64,000 nucleotides of DNA from Johnsonella ignava ATCC 51276 (GTDB taxonomy: Bacteria > Bacillota > Clostridia > Lachnospirales > Lachnospiraceae). Positions within the stretch are counted from its first letter, which is position 1; every line of letters starts with the position of its first letter. Below are positions 24,904 to 33,795 of the stretch, piece by piece. Both the position numbers and the translations under genes were made by a program. The stretch spans positions 1-64,000 of the forward strand of contig NZ_JH378837.1 of assembly GCF_000235445.1 (NCBI RefSeq). The letters run 5' to 3'. The notes under the pieces are model-generated. The model saw nothing but the letters and a program-made list of their open reading frames with translations, was not told where the DNA came from and made no database searches.

Positions 24904-26043
24904 ATGGATAAAGACAGTAATACTTTGAATTTAAAAAGAGTTTTAATTCTTGCGGGTGCTATTATTGCCTTTACTATAGGTTCAGGCTTTGCTACAGGTC
25001 AAGAGATAGTACAATATTACACGGCATATGGAACAAAGAATATACTTGTATTGCTTGTGTTTGCAGTAGCATTTCTTTACTACAATTTTAATTTTGCTAA
25101 AGCCGGAGCTGAACAAAAATTTGAAAAAGGCAATGATGTTTATAAATTTTATTGCGGCAGATATATAGGTACATTTTGCGATTATTATTCTACTATATTT
25201 TGTTATATGTCGTTTTGGGTAATGGTAGGAGGTGCCGCATCTACCATAAAGCAACAGTATAACCTGCCTTTATGGGTAGGAGCTGTGATTTTGACGGCAA
25301 TAACTATTTTAACGGTTATAGGAGGATTGAATTCTCTTGTTGACGCTATAGGTATAGTAGGTCCTATTATAGTTACTCTGTGTATATTCATAGGTCTTGT
25401 AACCTGTGTAAGAGATGCTAAAAATATAGGAGAGGGACTGAGTGTCATAGCAAGTGGAAGCTATATAGGTTCGGATGCCGCTAATACGATAAAAAATGCA
25501 GGTGCAAACTGGTTGATTTCAGGTTTATCCTATGCAGGTTTTGTATTACTGTGGTTTGCCAGCTTTACTTCCGCTCTTGGTGCAAAGAACAGTAAGAAAG
25601 ATTTAAATTATGGTATATTAGCCGGAACCATTGCTGTATGTATTGCTATAATGCTTGTTTCATTCGCACAAATAGCGAATATAAATACGGGAGAAAACGG
25701 CACTTATATATGGAATGCGGACATACCGAATCTTATACTTGCTTTAAAGATTTGGAAACCGTTTTCGGCTATATTTTCAATTGTGGTATTTGCCGGAATT
25801 TATACTACAGCGGTTCCTTTGCTTTATAATCCGGTTGTAAGATTTTCAAAGGAAGGAACAAACACGTTCAGAATGCTTACTGTAGCACTTGGAGTGCTTG
25901 GTTTGATAGTAGGCTTATTCTTACCGTTTCGAGTTTTAGTTAATTATATATATGTATTAAACGGATATGTAGGAGCAGTATTAATATTATTTATGCTGTG
26001 GAAAAATTTTTCTGATATTTTCTTAAATAAGAAAAAGTCATAA
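24904..26043 (+). CDS. YkvI-family membrane transporter of the reductase locus
   Basis: A 379-aa polytopic membrane protein (about 10-11 helices) of the YkvI/COG3949 type in the APC-like LeuT-fold group. The first helix GAIIAFTIGSGFATGQEIVQ contains the unwound GSGFATGQE segment characteristic of the family and likely binds the substrate. GGGGAAG precedes the ATG, 24 bases after the selenoprotein stop, so it is co-transcribed. I infer that it imports the amino acid or methylamine used by the reductase. A strong terminator follows. Confidence 0.8.
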   Translation: MDKDSNTLNLKRVLILAGAIIAFTIGSGFATGQEIVQYYTAYGTKNILVLLVFAVAFLYYNFNFAKAGAEQKFEKGNDVYKFYCGRYIGTFCDYYSTIFCYMSFWVMVGGAASTIKQQYNLPLWVGAVILTAITILTVIGGLNSLVDAIGIVGPIIVTLCIFIGLVTCVRDAKNIGEGLSVIASGSYIGSDAANTIKNAGANWLISGLSYAGFVLLWFASFTSALGAKNSKKDLNYGILAGTIAVCIAIMLVSFAQIANINTGENGTYIWNADIPNLILALKIWKPFSAIFSIVVFAGIYTTAVPLLYNPVVRFSKEGTNTFRMLTVALGVLGLIVGLFLPFRVLVNYIYVLNGYVGAVLILFMLWKNFSDIFLNKKKS

Positions 26044-26054
26044 ATATTAAATTG

Positions 26055-26098
26055 AGCCGCCCTTAACAGCTTAGAAGGCTGTTAAGGGCGGCTTATTT
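26055..26098 (+). terminator. Strong rho-independent terminator of the reductase operon
   Basis: AGCCGCCCTTAACAGC (26055-26070) pairs perfectly with GCTGTTAAGGGCGGCT (26078-26093), followed by TATTTTATTT. It closes the GrdE-GrdB-transporter transcript. Confidence 0.95.
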
Positions 26099-26104
26099 TA
26101 TTTC

Positions 26105-26159
26105 TTGACAAACAGTATCAAAAGTAGTAATATTTTATTACCGACGATATAGTCGGTAA
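26105..26159 (+). promoter_or_regulatory. Promoter and TetR operator for the MATE exporter regulator
   Basis: TTGACA (26105-26110), a 17-base spacer and TAATAT (26128-26133) form a near-consensus promoter. TTACCGAC-GATATA-GTCGGTAA (26138-26159) is a perfect 8-bp inverted repeat directly downstream, the expected operator for the TetR protein whose ATG follows at 26170. This indicates autorepression. Confidence 0.9.
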
Positions 26160-26169
26160 AGGAGGAGCT

Positions 26170-26739
26170 ATGGAGGAAAAAAGACTAACCAAGGAAAAAA
26201 GAAGAAAACAGATTAAAGATATTTCTTTGAAACTTTTTGTAGATAAAGGATATTCTAAAACTACCATGGATGAGATTGTACAAGCGGTTGGCATATCCAA
26301 AGGGGGAATGTATCATCATTTTTCCAATAAAGAGGAGATTTTTTTGGAGCTTTTAAAAGACGGCAGTGAGTATAGAAAAAATCTCGTGCTGGAATATATG
26401 AGAGAAAATTCTCAAAGCAGGAGAGAAAAAATAATAGAGATTTTGTTAGATAGAATTTTGGATAAAAATCCATATAAGGACTTATATACAGTATTTCTTA
26501 TAGAGATGCAGGGCAATGAGAAATTTAAAAAATTGTTTGAAAAGATATATGATGAAAGTCTTGAAGATTTTGTCGGATTTTGTAAAAAAGAGGGATTGGA
26601 AGAGTATATAGCAATAAGCAATCGTGAATTTACTTTTTTGATGAATTGTTTATATGTAGGTATCTATTTGTTTGATAATGTAGATATTCTAAAACTGAAG
26701 AATATGCTTAGGACTATGTTTGGGGCTTATTTAAATTAA
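26170..26739 (+). CDS. TetR/AcrR-family repressor of the MATE exporter
   Basis: A 189-aa TetR regulator with a clear HTH: ISLKLFVDKGYSKTTMDEIV then QAVGISKGGMYHHFSNKEEI. The smaller C-terminal domain senses a ligand. AAAGGAGGAGCT precedes the ATG. A perfect palindrome sits in its promoter. The MATE transporter starts 68 bases downstream in the same orientation, so the pair forms a drug- or metabolite-induced efflux unit. Confidence 0.9.
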   Translation: MEEKRLTKEKRRKQIKDISLKLFVDKGYSKTTMDEIVQAVGISKGGMYHHFSNKEEIFLELLKDGSEYRKNLVLEYMRENSQSRREKIIEILLDRILDKNPYKDLYTVFLIEMQGNEKFKKLFEKIYDESLEDFVGFCKKEGLEEYIAISNREFTFLMNCLYVGIYLFDNVDILKLKNMLRTMFGAYLN

Positions 26740-26807
26740 TAATACATATCTATATCTTATGATTTGGATATTAGAGATATGTGGAAATATATGACAGGAG
26801 GAATACT

Positions 26808-28166
26808 GTGAATAAAGAAAAAGAAATGATACTAAAAGAAAATTTATGGAAAGTTTGTTACAGACTTTCGCTTCCGGCTATTATAGCCATGGTTTTATAC
26901 GGACTGAATGTCATTTTTGACGGGGTATTCGTAGGTAGATTAGTGGGAAAGACGGCATTTGCAGGAATCTCCATAGTATATCCGTTAACACAGCTTAGTT
27001 TAGGTTTAGGTTCGTTGGTAGGCGTAGGGGCAGGCTCTTATCTCAGTATCTTACTTGGTGAAGATGACAGAGAGACTCAAGGCAAAATTGTAGGCAATGC
27101 AAATCTGATTTCTATAGTAGTTACAGTTATTATGATGTTTTTCGGCTTTGTATTTATGACACCTCTACTTCAGTCCATCGGAGCAGATGGTGAGACTTTA
27201 TATTATGCTATAAGTTATTTTAGGATTACATTGATAGGCAGTATATTTTGGATTGTCGGACTTGCTTACAACATGATAGTAAGGGCTGAGGGAAAGATGA
27301 AAACTGCTGCTGTTATGATGGGGATAGGTCTTATAGTAAATATAATATCAAATTATATATTTATGAAAATCTTCAACATGGGTGTAGCCGGAGCGGCATG
27401 GGGGACAAACATAGGTATGTTTGTATATGCACTCCTGTTTGTAATCTATTGTAAGAGAGGAAAGGCAAGCTTCAATTCAAATATATTTACTGTAAGAGCT
27501 GATAAGGAAATAATTAAGGAGATTGTTTCTTTAGGAATGTCATCGCTTATTATGAGTGTTATGGGAATAATACAGGGTGTGATTATTTTAAGGGCGTTTA
27601 AATCCTACGGAAGTGAGCTTGATATTACATTCTACGGAGCGGTATTTAGGATATTTAATTTTTCTCTTACACCGATTTACGGACTTATGAGAGCTTTGCA
27701 ACCTGTAGCGGGTATTAATTACGGAGCTGAAAAGTATGAAAGAAGTATAAGCTCGTTTAAGATATTTTCTTTTGTAGCATTAATTATAATGTTACCGTTT
27801 TGGCTCGTGTCAATGATTAATCCGAGGCTTGTAATGGGAAGTATGCTGCCACAGGTCAATTTTAACGAGCAGTATATTTTCAGTTTCAGAATATTTATGT
27901 CGATAGCACCGCTCCTTTCTATCACTATGACAGCTATGACTTTTTGGCCTTCAATAAAGAAAGCGACTCCTGCAATGGTAATAGGACTTGGAAGACAGTT
28001 ATTTTTATATATTCCTCTTATGATTATATTGCCTAGGATTTTTGGTGTACAGTCAATATATGTAGGCTCATTTGCGATAGATGTATTTCTTTCGATAATT
28101 GTAATATTAGTCCTATTAAAGGATTTTAAAGACTTGAGAAAACTGAAACCTGAAGGCAGGTACTGA
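26808..28166 (+). CDS. MATE-family multidrug efflux transporter
   Basis: A 452-aa, 12-helix MATE/NorM-type cation/drug antiporter. Typical features: LSLPAIIAMVLYGLNVIFDG at the first helix, VGRLVGKTAFAGISIVYPL, GVGAGSYLSILLGE, and the second-half repeat with ALQPVAGINYGAEKY. GTG 26808 is preferred because AGGAGG lies 7 bases upstream. It sits just before the radical SAM operon but is separated from it by a terminator at 28226. Export of that operon's product is possible but not shown. Confidence 0.88.
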   Translation: MNKEKEMILKENLWKVCYRLSLPAIIAMVLYGLNVIFDGVFVGRLVGKTAFAGISIVYPLTQLSLGLGSLVGVGAGSYLSILLGEDDRETQGKIVGNANLISIVVTVIMMFFGFVFMTPLLQSIGADGETLYYAISYFRITLIGSIFWIVGLAYNMIVRAEGKMKTAAVMMGIGLIVNIISNYIFMKIFNMGVAGAAWGTNIGMFVYALLFVIYCKRGKASFNSNIFTVRADKEIIKEIVSLGMSSLIMSVMGIIQGVIILRAFKSYGSELDITFYGAVFRIFNFSLTPIYGLMRALQPVAGINYGAEKYERSISSFKIFSFVALIIMLPFWLVSMINPRLVMGSMLPQVNFNEQYIFSFRIFMSIAPLLSITMTAMTFWPSIKKATPAMVIGLGRQLFLYIPLMIILPRIFGVQSIYVGSFAIDVFLSIIVILVLLKDFKDLRKLKPEGRY

Positions 28167-28225
28167 TACTGCCGGCAGGAAATATATCGTTATTTGTTTG
28201 AATTTGAATTTAAAGCTTTACTTTA

Positions 28226-28265
28226 AGAGAACTATCTACAGTAAGTGTAGAAGTTCTCTTTTTAT
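28226..28265 (+). terminator. Rho-independent terminator after the MATE gene
   Basis: AGAGAACT-A-TCTACA (28226-28240) pairs with TGTAGA-AGTTCTCT (28246-28259), leaving one bulged base, and is followed by TTTTTAT. It separates the TetR-MATE unit from the radical SAM operon. Confidence 0.88.
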
Positions 28266-28364
28266 ATATTCAATATTAAATTGTTATATACTTGATTTAT
28301 ATTCAAAAAATATATATAATAAATTAAATTATTAACATACAAAAAATATGGAGGGTATGATTGT

Positions 28365-28994
28365 ATGAACAATATTTGGGATTTTTGGGCAAATTATTAT
28401 AATAAGCTTTGGGTGCAAAGGTATTCATTAAAACCAAGCAGAGATAAAGTGATAGATATTATAAAAAGAACGAAATTAAAAAGAGGAAGTTTACTTGATA
28501 TCGGGTGTGGAACAGGACAGCTTATAGAACAAATATATTCAAAATTTGAGGACAGATTTTTACTTGTAGGGGCGGATTATTCAAAAAATATGTTAAAACA
28601 GGCGAGAAGAAACCTTAAAATACATGGTATCAAGGCAGAACTTATATATACGGACGTAAATTATATAAAGGAAAATGTTAAGAAAAGATTTGATATAATA
28701 ACATGTACACATTCATTGCCGTATTATAAAAACCAGGAAAAAGCAATTTCGGATATGGCTGATTTATTAAATACAAATGGATATATAATAGTTATATGTG
28801 CCTCCGTAAATAATTTGTATGATTTATTTGCCTGCAGTATATTAAAATTTACAACAGGAAAAGCACATTATCCTTCTATAAAGGAGTTAAAAAACTTTGC
28901 AAAAGACAAGTTAAGGTTTATAGGGCTTTCTCGGATTAAAAAAGCATTTTTCGTACCTAGTATAGTAGCTGTAGTATACAAAAAGGAAGTTTAA
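28365..28994 (+). CDS. Class I SAM-dependent methyltransferase
   Basis: A 209-aa Rossmann-fold methyltransferase. Motif I LLDIGCGTGQLIEQ (about residues 46-59), the acidic loop VGADYSKNMLKQAR and motif IV FDIITCTHSLPYY are visible; the remainder is the usual substrate-facing cap. It is the first gene of a seven-gene operon with two bases between its stop and the next ATG, so it acts in the same pathway as the radical SAM proteins. The acceptor could be O, N or C; none is evident. GGAGGG precedes the ATG. Confidence 0.85.
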   Translation: MNNIWDFWANYYNKLWVQRYSLKPSRDKVIDIIKRTKLKRGSLLDIGCGTGQLIEQIYSKFEDRFLLVGADYSKNMLKQARRNLKIHGIKAELIYTDVNYIKENVKKRFDIITCTHSLPYYKNQEKAISDMADLLNTNGYIIVICASVNNLYDLFACSILKFTTGKAHYPSIKELKNFAKDKLRFIGLSRIKKAFFVPSIVAVVYKKEV

Positions 28995-28995
28995 A

Positions 28996-30372
28996 ATGGT
29001 AGGTAATAAACTGCGTATATTGCTGATTCGTCCTAAACCTCCGAAGGAAACTATAGGATTGCAGCATGTGATGATATGTGAACCGTTGGAGCTTGAGTAT
29101 CTGGCAGGAAACGTAGACAAAAGAGCGGTAAGCGTTAAAATTATAGATATGATACTGGAAAAAAAGCCGATTGAGTTTTTTATAAAAAAATATAAGCCTC
29201 ATATAGTAGGTATGACTGCTTATATTACCCATGTGGGTGTGGTGAAAAAAATGGCAAGAGATATAAAGTCTGTATCAAAAAAGATTATAACTGTGGTAGG
29301 CGGTGTTCATGCGGAGGTAGTGCCGGAAGATTTTATCTCAAAATATATAGACTGTATAATATGCTCAAAGCCTATAGACACCTTTCTAAAAATAATAGAT
29401 AACGTGATGGCAAAAGAGGATATTAAGCATATAGACGGAACCTATATAAAGGGTAAAAAACACTTGAAAACGCCTTCTTTTAATTATTTACCGCCTGACA
29501 GAAGTTCAGTTTCAAAATATAGAAAAAAATATTATTACATGTTTCATAACCCCTGTGCACTTATAAAAACTTCACTTGGTTGTCCGTATACTTGCAGCTT
29601 TTGTTTTTGTAAAGAAATAACAGGCGGGAAGTATTATGTTAGAAAACTTGATGAAGTTATAAAAGAACTTGAGAGTATAAAGGAGAGAGAAGTATATATA
29701 GTAGATGATGATTTTTTATTTAATGAAGACAGATTAAATGATTTTTGTGATAAATTAAAAGAGAGAAATATAAATAAAAGATTTTTAGTATATGGAAGAG
29801 CGGACTTTATAGCAAATCATGAAAAGGTTATAAGGAGACTTTCAAGATATGGTCTCAGGGCGGTGATTGTAGGTATAGAGTCAGTGCGAGAAAAGGATCT
29901 TAAGGATTTTAATAAAAGGAGTTCTCTTGAAAACAATAAAAGAGCTATAAAAATTCTTCAAAAATACGGTATAGAATTATATGCTACTATGATTTTACAG
30001 CCGGATTTTACAAAACAGGACTTTAAACAGATAGAAGATTATATAATAGGTTTAAATGTAAGTTTTGTAAATCTTCAGCCCCTTACCCCTTTGCCCGGAA
30101 CAGAGATTTATGATGATTATAAGGACAGGATACTGGTATCACGAAAAAACTATGCCATGTGGGATTTGGCACATATAGTACTGGAGCCTATGTTTATGAG
30201 TAAAAGACAGTATTATTATCAAATAATTAAAACGTATGCCAAGATAGTTTTTAGACCGGATAATATAATTAAGATGATTAAAAAATATGGAATAAAAGAA
30301 GTGGTTAAGATGTGGTGGGGAAGCCAATTCGTTACTATGCAGTATATAAGTAAGATTATACGAGGTAGGTAG
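28996..30372 (+). CDS. B12-binding-type radical SAM protein (first)
   Basis: A 458-aa BchE/HpnJ-like protein. The N-terminal cobalamin-binding-like Rossmann domain has RILLIRPKPP, EPLELEYLAG, PHIVGMTAYITHVGVVKKMA and VVGGVHAEVVPEDF. The radical SAM core has the cluster motif CPYTCSFC (about residues 199-206), then VYIVDDDFLFNE and YGRADFIANH. The lower-axial B12 His motif DxHxxG is not present, as in many members. Such enzymes methylate unactivated carbons or rearrange rings and lipids. It is a clear paralog of the split protein at 33792-35196 (shared DDDF, YGRADFIANH and P-GTxxY blocks). Substrate unknown. Confidence 0.88.
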   Translation: MVGNKLRILLIRPKPPKETIGLQHVMICEPLELEYLAGNVDKRAVSVKIIDMILEKKPIEFFIKKYKPHIVGMTAYITHVGVVKKMARDIKSVSKKIITVVGGVHAEVVPEDFISKYIDCIICSKPIDTFLKIIDNVMAKEDIKHIDGTYIKGKKHLKTPSFNYLPPDRSSVSKYRKKYYYMFHNPCALIKTSLGCPYTCSFCFCKEITGGKYYVRKLDEVIKELESIKEREVYIVDDDFLFNEDRLNDFCDKLKERNINKRFLVYGRADFIANHEKVIRRLSRYGLRAVIVGIESVREKDLKDFNKRSSLENNKRAIKILQKYGIELYATMILQPDFTKQDFKQIEDYIIGLNVSFVNLQPLTPLPGTEIYDDYKDRILVSRKNYAMWDLAHIVLEPMFMSKRQYYYQIIKTYAKIVFRPDNIIKMIKKYGIKEVVKMWWGSQFVTMQYISKIIRGR

Positions 30373-30401
30373 TATAAAAAATAATTTTCATTAGTATTTG
30401 T

Positions 30402-30420
30402 GCCGCCATCTTAAGGCGGC
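30402..30420 (+). promoter_or_regulatory. Intercistronic GC hairpin between two radical SAM genes
   Basis: GCCGCC (30402-30407) pairs with GGCGGC (30415-30420) around ATCTTAA, in otherwise AT-rich sequence, 12 bases before the GGAGG site of the next gene. There is no T-run. It is probably an mRNA-stability or processing element that sets relative expression. Confidence 0.5.
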
Positions 30421-30435
30421 GGAACGGAGGTTGGT

Positions 30436-31758
30436 ATGCAAAAGAAAAAACTTGTACTGATACAGTCATCCCCCTATGACCATAATAAAAAACCTGTAAA
30501 AAAGTCAAAGCTTTACTTTGTAGGACTTGCGATGCCGCTGCTTGCCGCTATGACTCCTGAAGAATTTGATGTTAGAATAATTCTGGAAACCATAGAAGAT
30601 ATAGATTTTGATATGGATGTAGATATAGTTGGTATAGGAAGCATGGGACATGCCGTTATTAGAAGTATAGATATAGCAAAGGAATTTAAAAAAAGAGGCA
30701 GGACGGTATTTATGGGTGGATATATGGTAAGTCTTATGCCGAAGGAAGCAAAAAAGTACTGTGATAGCGTGATAGTGGGTGATGGTGAATTAGCATATCC
30801 TGCCATGTTAAGAGATTATCTAAAAGGAGAGATTAAAAGTTTTTATAATATGCCGATAAGTGTTATAGAAACACCTTTGCCAAGGTTTGATTTAATACTT
30901 GATAAAAAAATAGGTGATATGCTTCCGGTGCAGGCAGGAAGGGGATGCCCTAAATCCTGCAGTTTCTGTTCTATATATTGCCTTTATAAAAACCACTATA
31001 TAAGAAGACCCATAGAGGATGTCGTAAGGGATATAAGGCAGATAAAGGATTTGGGATTTAAAAAATTTATGCTTTTAGATGATAACATAATGTCAAACAG
31101 AGCGTATATGATGGAACTTTTAGATTATATTATACCTATGAAGATGTTATGGATAAGTCAGTGTTCTATAGACATAGGTGATGATGAACAATTACTTAAA
31201 AAGCTTGCCCAAAGCGGCTGTATGACACTTAGTTTCGGACTTGAAAGCATAGTACAGGAAAGCCTTAACAGTATGAATAAGTCATGGGCTAAAGTTGCAG
31301 ATTATAAAAGGCTTATTGGAAATATACAGTCAGCCGGTATAGATATTTCTACAGAAATGGTAGTAGGAGCGGATGCCGATACTATAGAGTCTATAAGAAA
31401 TACTGCAGATTTTATAAGAGAGTGTAAGATAGTTGTGCCTAGATTTTATATACTGACTCCTATTCCGGGTACTATATATCATAAACAGATGCTTGAGCAA
31501 AAAAGAATTTATATAGAAGATATGTATAGTTATGATGGGAGCCAGGCTGTGCATATACCTGTAAATATGACTCCTGATGAACTTACCGGAGAGTACTGGA
31601 GGCTGTATGAGAAAGTTTTTGAAATTGGAAATATAATGGAAAGAACTGTGTTTAGGAAAGAGTTCTTTAAGCATCCGGGCAGATATTTATTTTATATGGC
31701 AATTAATCTTTATTACAGATATCAAATAAAAAAAAGAATAACTCCCAATATAATATAA
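30436..31758 (+). CDS. B12-binding-type radical SAM protein (second, distinct subtype)
   Basis: A 440-aa radical SAM protein with an N-terminal B12-binding-like domain (VLIQSSPYDHNKK, DVDIVGIGSMGHAVIRSIDI, GRTVFMGGYMVSLMPKEAKK, VIVGDGELAYPAM). The core starts at GRGCPKSCSFCSIYCLY (cluster motif CPKSCSFC), followed by KFMLLDDNIMSN, MTLSFGLESIVQESL and PIPGTIYHKQM. It is only distantly related to the other two radical SAM proteins, so it probably performs a different step. GGAGG precedes the ATG. The following acyltransferase starts 13 bases after the stop. Confidence 0.85.
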   Translation: MQKKKLVLIQSSPYDHNKKPVKKSKLYFVGLAMPLLAAMTPEEFDVRIILETIEDIDFDMDVDIVGIGSMGHAVIRSIDIAKEFKKRGRTVFMGGYMVSLMPKEAKKYCDSVIVGDGELAYPAMLRDYLKGEIKSFYNMPISVIETPLPRFDLILDKKIGDMLPVQAGRGCPKSCSFCSIYCLYKNHYIRRPIEDVVRDIRQIKDLGFKKFMLLDDNIMSNRAYMMELLDYIIPMKMLWISQCSIDIGDDEQLLKKLAQSGCMTLSFGLESIVQESLNSMNKSWAKVADYKRLIGNIQSAGIDISTEMVVGADADTIESIRNTADFIRECKIVVPRFYILTPIPGTIYHKQMLEQKRIYIEDMYSYDGSQAVHIPVNMTPDELTGEYWRLYEKVFEIGNIMERTVFRKEFFKHPGRYLFYMAINLYYRYQIKKRITPNII

Positions 31759-31771
31759 GAAAAGGAAATAT

Positions 31772-32848
31772 ATGTATATAGTAAATATTCAGGCAAAGAA
31801 TTATAAAAAATTTATACGGTTTCAACATGAAATTTATAAAGATGATGAACAATTTAGAGATTTGCAATCAGTATTATTGCCGGATATATTAAGAAAAAAA
31901 GCACGGATTACTAAAGGAAGTGAGATAGAAGCATATTTATTATATTCTGATGATAATAAAATAGAGGCGGTATTTATTTTGGCTGTAATAGACAGACTTC
32001 CGGATACTTTACAAATAGCTTTTTTGGATTTTATAGATAAGGAAGAAATATTTGGAGAAATTTATAAGTTTGCAAAACTTAAAGCAAAAGAAAAAGGATT
32101 AAAAAAGCTTTTGCTTGGGCTAAACCTACATGTTAATTACGGGCTTGGTTTGCTGGCGGATTCATTTCAAAAGCCTGCAAGCTTTGGGAGCGCATACAAT
32201 AAAGAATATTATATTAGACATATTGAAAAGTATATGCAGCCTACAGATTTGCTTTACAGCTATAAAATAAAAATTGCCGATATAGGTATGAATTTACCCG
32301 AACGTTCATTAAACTATATAGAACAAAATTTCAGCATAAGAAAGGCTGATTTTAAAAATATTAAAAAAACTGCCGCTTTATATACTGAAATTAATAATAA
32401 AGCTTTTGTAAATCATAAGTATTATTATACTGCAAGAAAAGAAGAGGATATGGAGCTGCTTTCTTCATTTAAATATATAATAAAAGAAGAAAATCTTTTA
32501 TTTGTTTATTACCGTGAAAAGCCTATAGGTTTTATGCTGTGGTATCCGGATTTTAATCAGCTTTTAAGCAGGGGACAGAGCTTAGGATTAATGTCAATAC
32601 TTAAATATAAGTTAGGACTGAAAAAAATAGATACTTTTAAAATCACGGAATTTGGTGTATTGCCGGAATATAAAAATAGCGGTGCGGTAATAGCATTGAT
32701 TAATTATCTGTATAAGCTAAGGGGAAAGTGCTATAAATATTTGGAGTCAGGGTGGATATGGGAGAAGAATATTGAATCTACGGCAATGGCAAAACGTTTT
32801 ATAAAAAAAAGATATAAAAGTTTTAAAGTATATGAGGAAGTATTATGA
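31772..32848 (+). CDS. GNAT-fold acyltransferase
   Basis: A 358-aa protein that appears to be a double GNAT-like protein. The C-terminal part reads ITEFGVLPEYKNSGAVIALI, matching the V-x-P-x-x-(R/Q/K)-x-x-G/S acetyl-CoA loop region, and YLESGWIWEKNIESTAMAKR resembles the E-S-x-I-x-x-x-N end seen in uncharacterised GNAT proteins. The N-terminal half is diverged. The stop overlaps the next ATG by 4 bases, which indicates coupling. I infer transfer of an acyl group onto the pathway product; donor and acceptor are unknown. Confidence 0.6.
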   Translation: MYIVNIQAKNYKKFIRFQHEIYKDDEQFRDLQSVLLPDILRKKARITKGSEIEAYLLYSDDNKIEAVFILAVIDRLPDTLQIAFLDFIDKEEIFGEIYKFAKLKAKEKGLKKLLLGLNLHVNYGLGLLADSFQKPASFGSAYNKEYYIRHIEKYMQPTDLLYSYKIKIADIGMNLPERSLNYIEQNFSIRKADFKNIKKTAALYTEINNKAFVNHKYYYTARKEEDMELLSSFKYIIKEENLLFVYYREKPIGFMLWYPDFNQLLSRGQSLGLMSILKYKLGLKKIDTFKITEFGVLPEYKNSGAVIALINYLYKLRGKCYKYLESGWIWEKNIESTAMAKRFIKKRYKSFKVYEEVL

Positions 32849-33795
32849 TTTCAGGTTTTAAGGTTTATGACAGTGCAAAAAAACTTCCGGACACATGGGA
32901 TAAAATAGCAGAAAAACATATATTCATAAAAAAGGATTTTTTGATATTTTTGGAGAGTGTTAATTACTGCAGGCAAAACTACCATATTAATGAAAAAGAA
33001 AATATTATTATGGTAAGCTATAAACTAAAACTTAATCTGCTTACATTCAGCAGCAGATTTAAACTTAATTTTACTATAACCATAATAGGTATTCCATTAT
33101 CCATAGCCTGTACAGGATTTGTATGCGGTAAGGACGGGTTAAAAATTCTAAGCAGCTATTTAAAACAATTCCCACTGGTTTTGATACTTAATACTGAAGG
33201 AGAGCTTCCTATACCGAAAGCCTATACTTTAAGTTCCTACAGTATGGAACTTAAAAAAGATTTTTACAGTCTTTTTAACAGCTTAAAAAGCAGGTATAGA
33301 AGAAGGCTTAAAATAGCACTTGCCAAGCTTGATAATTTAAAAATAACAAAACTTTATAAAAAAGATTTCAGCAAAGAACATTACGACCTGTATGAGCAGG
33401 TGTATGAACGTTCGGAAGGCAAACTTGAAAAATTAAGTATAGAATTTTTTAAAAATATGGATGCCGAGATTTATCAGATTCATGGCAAAAACGGCATATT
33501 ATTAGCGTTTTTTCAAATTAAACAAGTTGATAGAGAACTGATATTTATGTTTTGCGGAGTGGATAGAGAAAACAATATAAAATATGATACTTATTTAAAT
33601 ATGCTTATATACATACTGAAACTGGCTTATGCCGGGCATTGCCGCAGGCTTCATCTGGGGCAGACTTGCGGTTACAGCAAGTCAAGACTGGGGGCTGAAA
33701 AAGATGAAAAATATATGCATTTGGCAAGTTGTATAATACCGGATTTTATATGCAAAATACTGCTTAATATACTGGGGAAAAGGAGGGAGGAATGA
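32845..33795 (+). CDS. FemAB/BioF2-like GNAT acyltransferase
   Basis: A 316-aa protein of the GNAT 'acetyltransferase 6' or FemAB-like type. Characteristic is SLKSRYRRRLKIALAKLDNL (about residues 147-166), the basic helix that precedes the CoA- or tRNA-binding half, then the final IYILKLAYAGHCRRLHLGQT segment. Related proteins are found in lipid, exopolysaccharide and natural-product clusters. It overlaps both neighbours by 4 bases (ATGA), so stoichiometric expression with them is likely. Substrates cannot be told. Confidence 0.6.
   Translation: MISGFKVYDSAKKLPDTWDKIAEKHIFIKKDFLIFLESVNYCRQNYHINEKENIIMVSYKLKLNLLTFSSRFKLNFTITIIGIPLSIACTGFVCGKDGLKILSSYLKQFPLVLILNTEGELPIPKAYTLSSYSMELKKDFYSLFNSLKSRYRRRLKIALAKLDNLKITKLYKKDFSKEHYDLYEQVYERSEGKLEKLSIEFFKNMDAEIYQIHGKNGILLAFFQIKQVDRELIFMFCGVDRENNIKYDTYLNMLIYILKLAYAGHCRRLHLGQTCGYSKSRLGAEKDEKYMHLASCIIPDFICKILLNILGKRREE

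Noticed and set aside
26808..28166. MATE exporter as part of the radical SAM operon
   Set aside because: It has its own TetR-controlled promoter and a strong terminator (28226-28265) separates it; a functional link remains only a possibility.
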